64,000 nucleotides of DNA from Sarcocystis neurona (taxonomy: Eukaryota > Apicomplexa > Conoidasida > Eucoccidiorida > Sarcocystidae), in NCBI GenBank assembly GCA_000727475.1, contig KL647290.1, positions 1,796,910 to 1,860,909 on the forward strand. Reading direction: 5' to 3'. The stretch's first letter is position 1. Every line of letters begins with the position of its first letter. Both the position numbers and the translations under genes were made by a program. Below are positions 62,247 through 64,000 of the stretch, piece after piece. The notes beneath the pieces were generated by a model. It did no database searches, was not told where the DNA came from, and was given only the letters and a program-made list of their open reading frames with translations.

Positions 62247-64000
62247 TTACTGCCATACCCGCACCTTGCCGTCCGCGCTTGCACTGCAGAAATACGTGTT
62301 GTCTCTGCTGAAGTGCACGTCCTGAAGAAAAATTCGAAAGCGGTTGGCATTTATCGCAGGACACAGGAGGAGCTTGAGGCGCGCGCGCACGCGCGGCCAC
62401 TGGTACGGTATTGCTGCATCCGGTGAATGGTAACGCACTGTGTCATTCTACCATTCCCACCGACTCACTTCTGTGATTTTGGAGAAGGATTTAGTACCGC
62501 GGGGGTTGGTGCGTGCCGAAGACGTTCTCAGCAAAGATTGCCCTCGCAAGCCTCGTGCATCACAATGAGAGTAACTCGTGCAAAAGTGGCAAACCCCCTC
62601 TCGAAGTTAAAAAACAATTCAGGTGTCATTCTTTCAGCACGCGCGAGGGTTCTATCATCTCGACTATTACCAGGACGTAGTCTGTGTGGCCTTCAACGTT
62701 GTTTAGCAGGTTTCCTTCCTTGAGGCTTAGTCTGCATGTTAGGACACAGTGAGACGAAAGTTTTCCAAAACGTTATCTGCACATGCAGCGTCTCTGTTTA
62801 TACTCCGTGGATACAATTTTCGACCACCTGGAAGGGGAGTGTTCTTATGCCCAGCACAGTGCTAGCGGGTGCGGATTCCTCAAGAACTTGCACACGTGTT
62901 AGGCATGCTCACAGCTTGACGGTGTTGTCGCTCGACGGGACTGCGATAATTGCTCCATTCGCATCCGCAACACAGCTGTTTGCTGCGGCCGGTCCTGCAC
63001 CGTAGCAGAGACAAACGTTTGTAGGCGCAGACAAGGAGACCCGTTCAAGTAGTAGAGTAGCAGGAGGTCTGTGGGTGACCACAAATTGACAGAGGCGCAC
63101 GGCAGTGAAGCTCAACAGAGTCTCGAATGCCTCTAACAGGGTTCAACATTTCATACGTGTGCAACCTGAAAACTACTAAACAAGTGTAGTTGGCGGTGGT
63201 AAGGCATAGTTTGGTTACGCTTCTCGCTTCTGGACTCACCACAGTCTACCTCGAGCAAGTGGTCCATTCTCCGCAGATCCCACACGTGTACCGCTCCTTC
63301 CGAATCGCAAGAAACTATAGCGGCACCCTGCACATAATGCGCGCTGACGTAAGCTGTCTCTAAAACATACAGTATGACGACACACGAGTTACACGGACAC
63401 GAGGTAGTATGTGAAGAAGGTGCAACGTCGTAAGTGGAAAGAAAAGGTTCTCAGAAATGTACAATTGTGTGCATAAATAGGAGAAAGGCAAAGTTACCTG
63501 TTGGCTGAACGATACGTCATTGCACGACCGACGGTGGCCTGCGAACTTTCGCACTAGGGTCCCAGTTCTCATGTCCCAAAAATGCACCTGTCGCACACCG
63601 AGAAGGACTAGCCGTTACTCACGGGCGTACTAAGTTGTTGAAGTGTTGGGAGTTCAGCTAGTCTGAAATGCCAACAGGCGTGCGTGTTTTTTTGTGCAGC
63701 ATTACTCTGCCCGGGCTGGAACCTTACGCATTTGTCGCTTGACACGCTAGCTATACAGTTTGTATGGGGCTGAAAGCATACGGCGTTGACTGAATCCGTG
63801 TGCCCCCTGAGGATCTGTCGGCATCGGAAACTGCAACGACGCATAGCAGAATAATAGGGGAACCAGTTACCGTCGCAGTATGCACAAGATACACCGCATT
63901 TACTTGTCTTGTGTCCGCCCTTTTTGTACGAAGCCCAACGAGACATACATGCATTGAGATCGTTTCTTACGGCAGTGCACCGACCACTCTAATGTGCTTT
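62247..64000 (-). CDS. SPAG16: SPAG16/PF20 WD40 protein of the ciliary central apparatus, 3' part
   Basis: Seven minus-strand exons chain in phase: 64000-63971 (cut by the window edge), 63830-63728, 63587-63498, 63357-63240, 62994-62913, 62731-62671 and 62321-62247 with a TAA stop. They encode the last WD40 blades: RCRQILRGHTDSVNAVCFQP, SVSSDKC joined to VHFWDMRTGTLVRKFAGH, RRSCNDVSFS, IVSCDSEGAVHVWDLRR, DNTVKLLSLKEGNLLNNVEG, and HTDYVLDVHFSRDNTYFC ending SADGKVRVWQ. The order and the phrases GH-x5-CND, SCD-x-x-G and LLSLKEG follow SPAG16/PF20 closely. That protein sits on the C2 microtubule of the axonemal central pair and is needed for flagellar motility. In a coccidian this would serve the male gamete, so expression is expected in microgamonts (inference). 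The start of the fourth exon may be 63359 or 63327 instead. The N-terminal coiled-coil half lies outside the window. Confidence 0.88.

Noticed and set aside
1..64000. CRISPR array, bacterial operon, rRNA gene, transposon or telomere array
   Set aside because: No regularly spaced repeats, no ribosomal binding sites, no rRNA-like or reverse-transcriptase-like sequence, and no TTTAGGG array were seen. The microsatellites are simple sequence.

Overview
The window is eukaryotic nuclear DNA and looks like a coccidian apicomplexan, most probably Eimeria or a close relative. Four things point there. Reading frames carry very long runs written as CAG/GCN repeats (Ala, Gln, Ser, Cys, Leu). Genes are split by GT-AG introns. 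TA/TGTA microsatellites lie between genes. The gene set mixes a flagellar central-apparatus protein (coccidian male gametes are flagellated) with a peroxin (peroxins are known in some coccidia and absent from Plasmodium). Genus-level placement is inference.

Layout: 1-7.4 kb is gene-poor, with microsatellites and a possible two-exon fragment at 2.9-3.2 kb. 7.8-11.3 kb (minus) is an intronless, hugely expanded PEX2. 11.3-18.4 kb has no gene I can support. 18.4-20.5 kb (plus) is an Ala-rich protein with a ferredoxin-like cysteine motif. 20.5-27.7 kb is repeat-rich with only weak coding candidates. 27.7-36.3 kb (minus) is one four-exon gene for a giant transcriptional-type cyclin of about 1636 residues. 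40.2-43.7 kb (minus) holds a multi-exon gene of unknown family. 44.8-49.6 kb (plus) is a four-exon TLC-domain membrane protein. 50.05-50.9 kb (minus) is a possible six-exon gene for a 97-residue basic protein. 54.2-59.5 kb (plus) is an FBXO9/Hrt3-like F-box gene. 62.2-64 kb (minus) is the 3' part of a SPAG16/PF20 WD40 gene that runs off the right edge.

There are no operons and no shared pathway. The recognised genes are housekeeping or cell-biological: peroxisome import, transcription or cell-cycle control, lipid/membrane, ubiquitin ligase, axoneme. The common theme is structural. Low-complexity blocks are inserted between, and even inside, conserved domains: inside the RING of PEX2, between helices of the cyclin box, between the TPR-like and F-box parts of the FBXO9 homologue, and before the TLC domain. 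Exon models were built by hand from splice-site consensus, codon phase and family alignment from memory. Totals that divide by three are internal checks, not proof. All proteins were read with the standard code.
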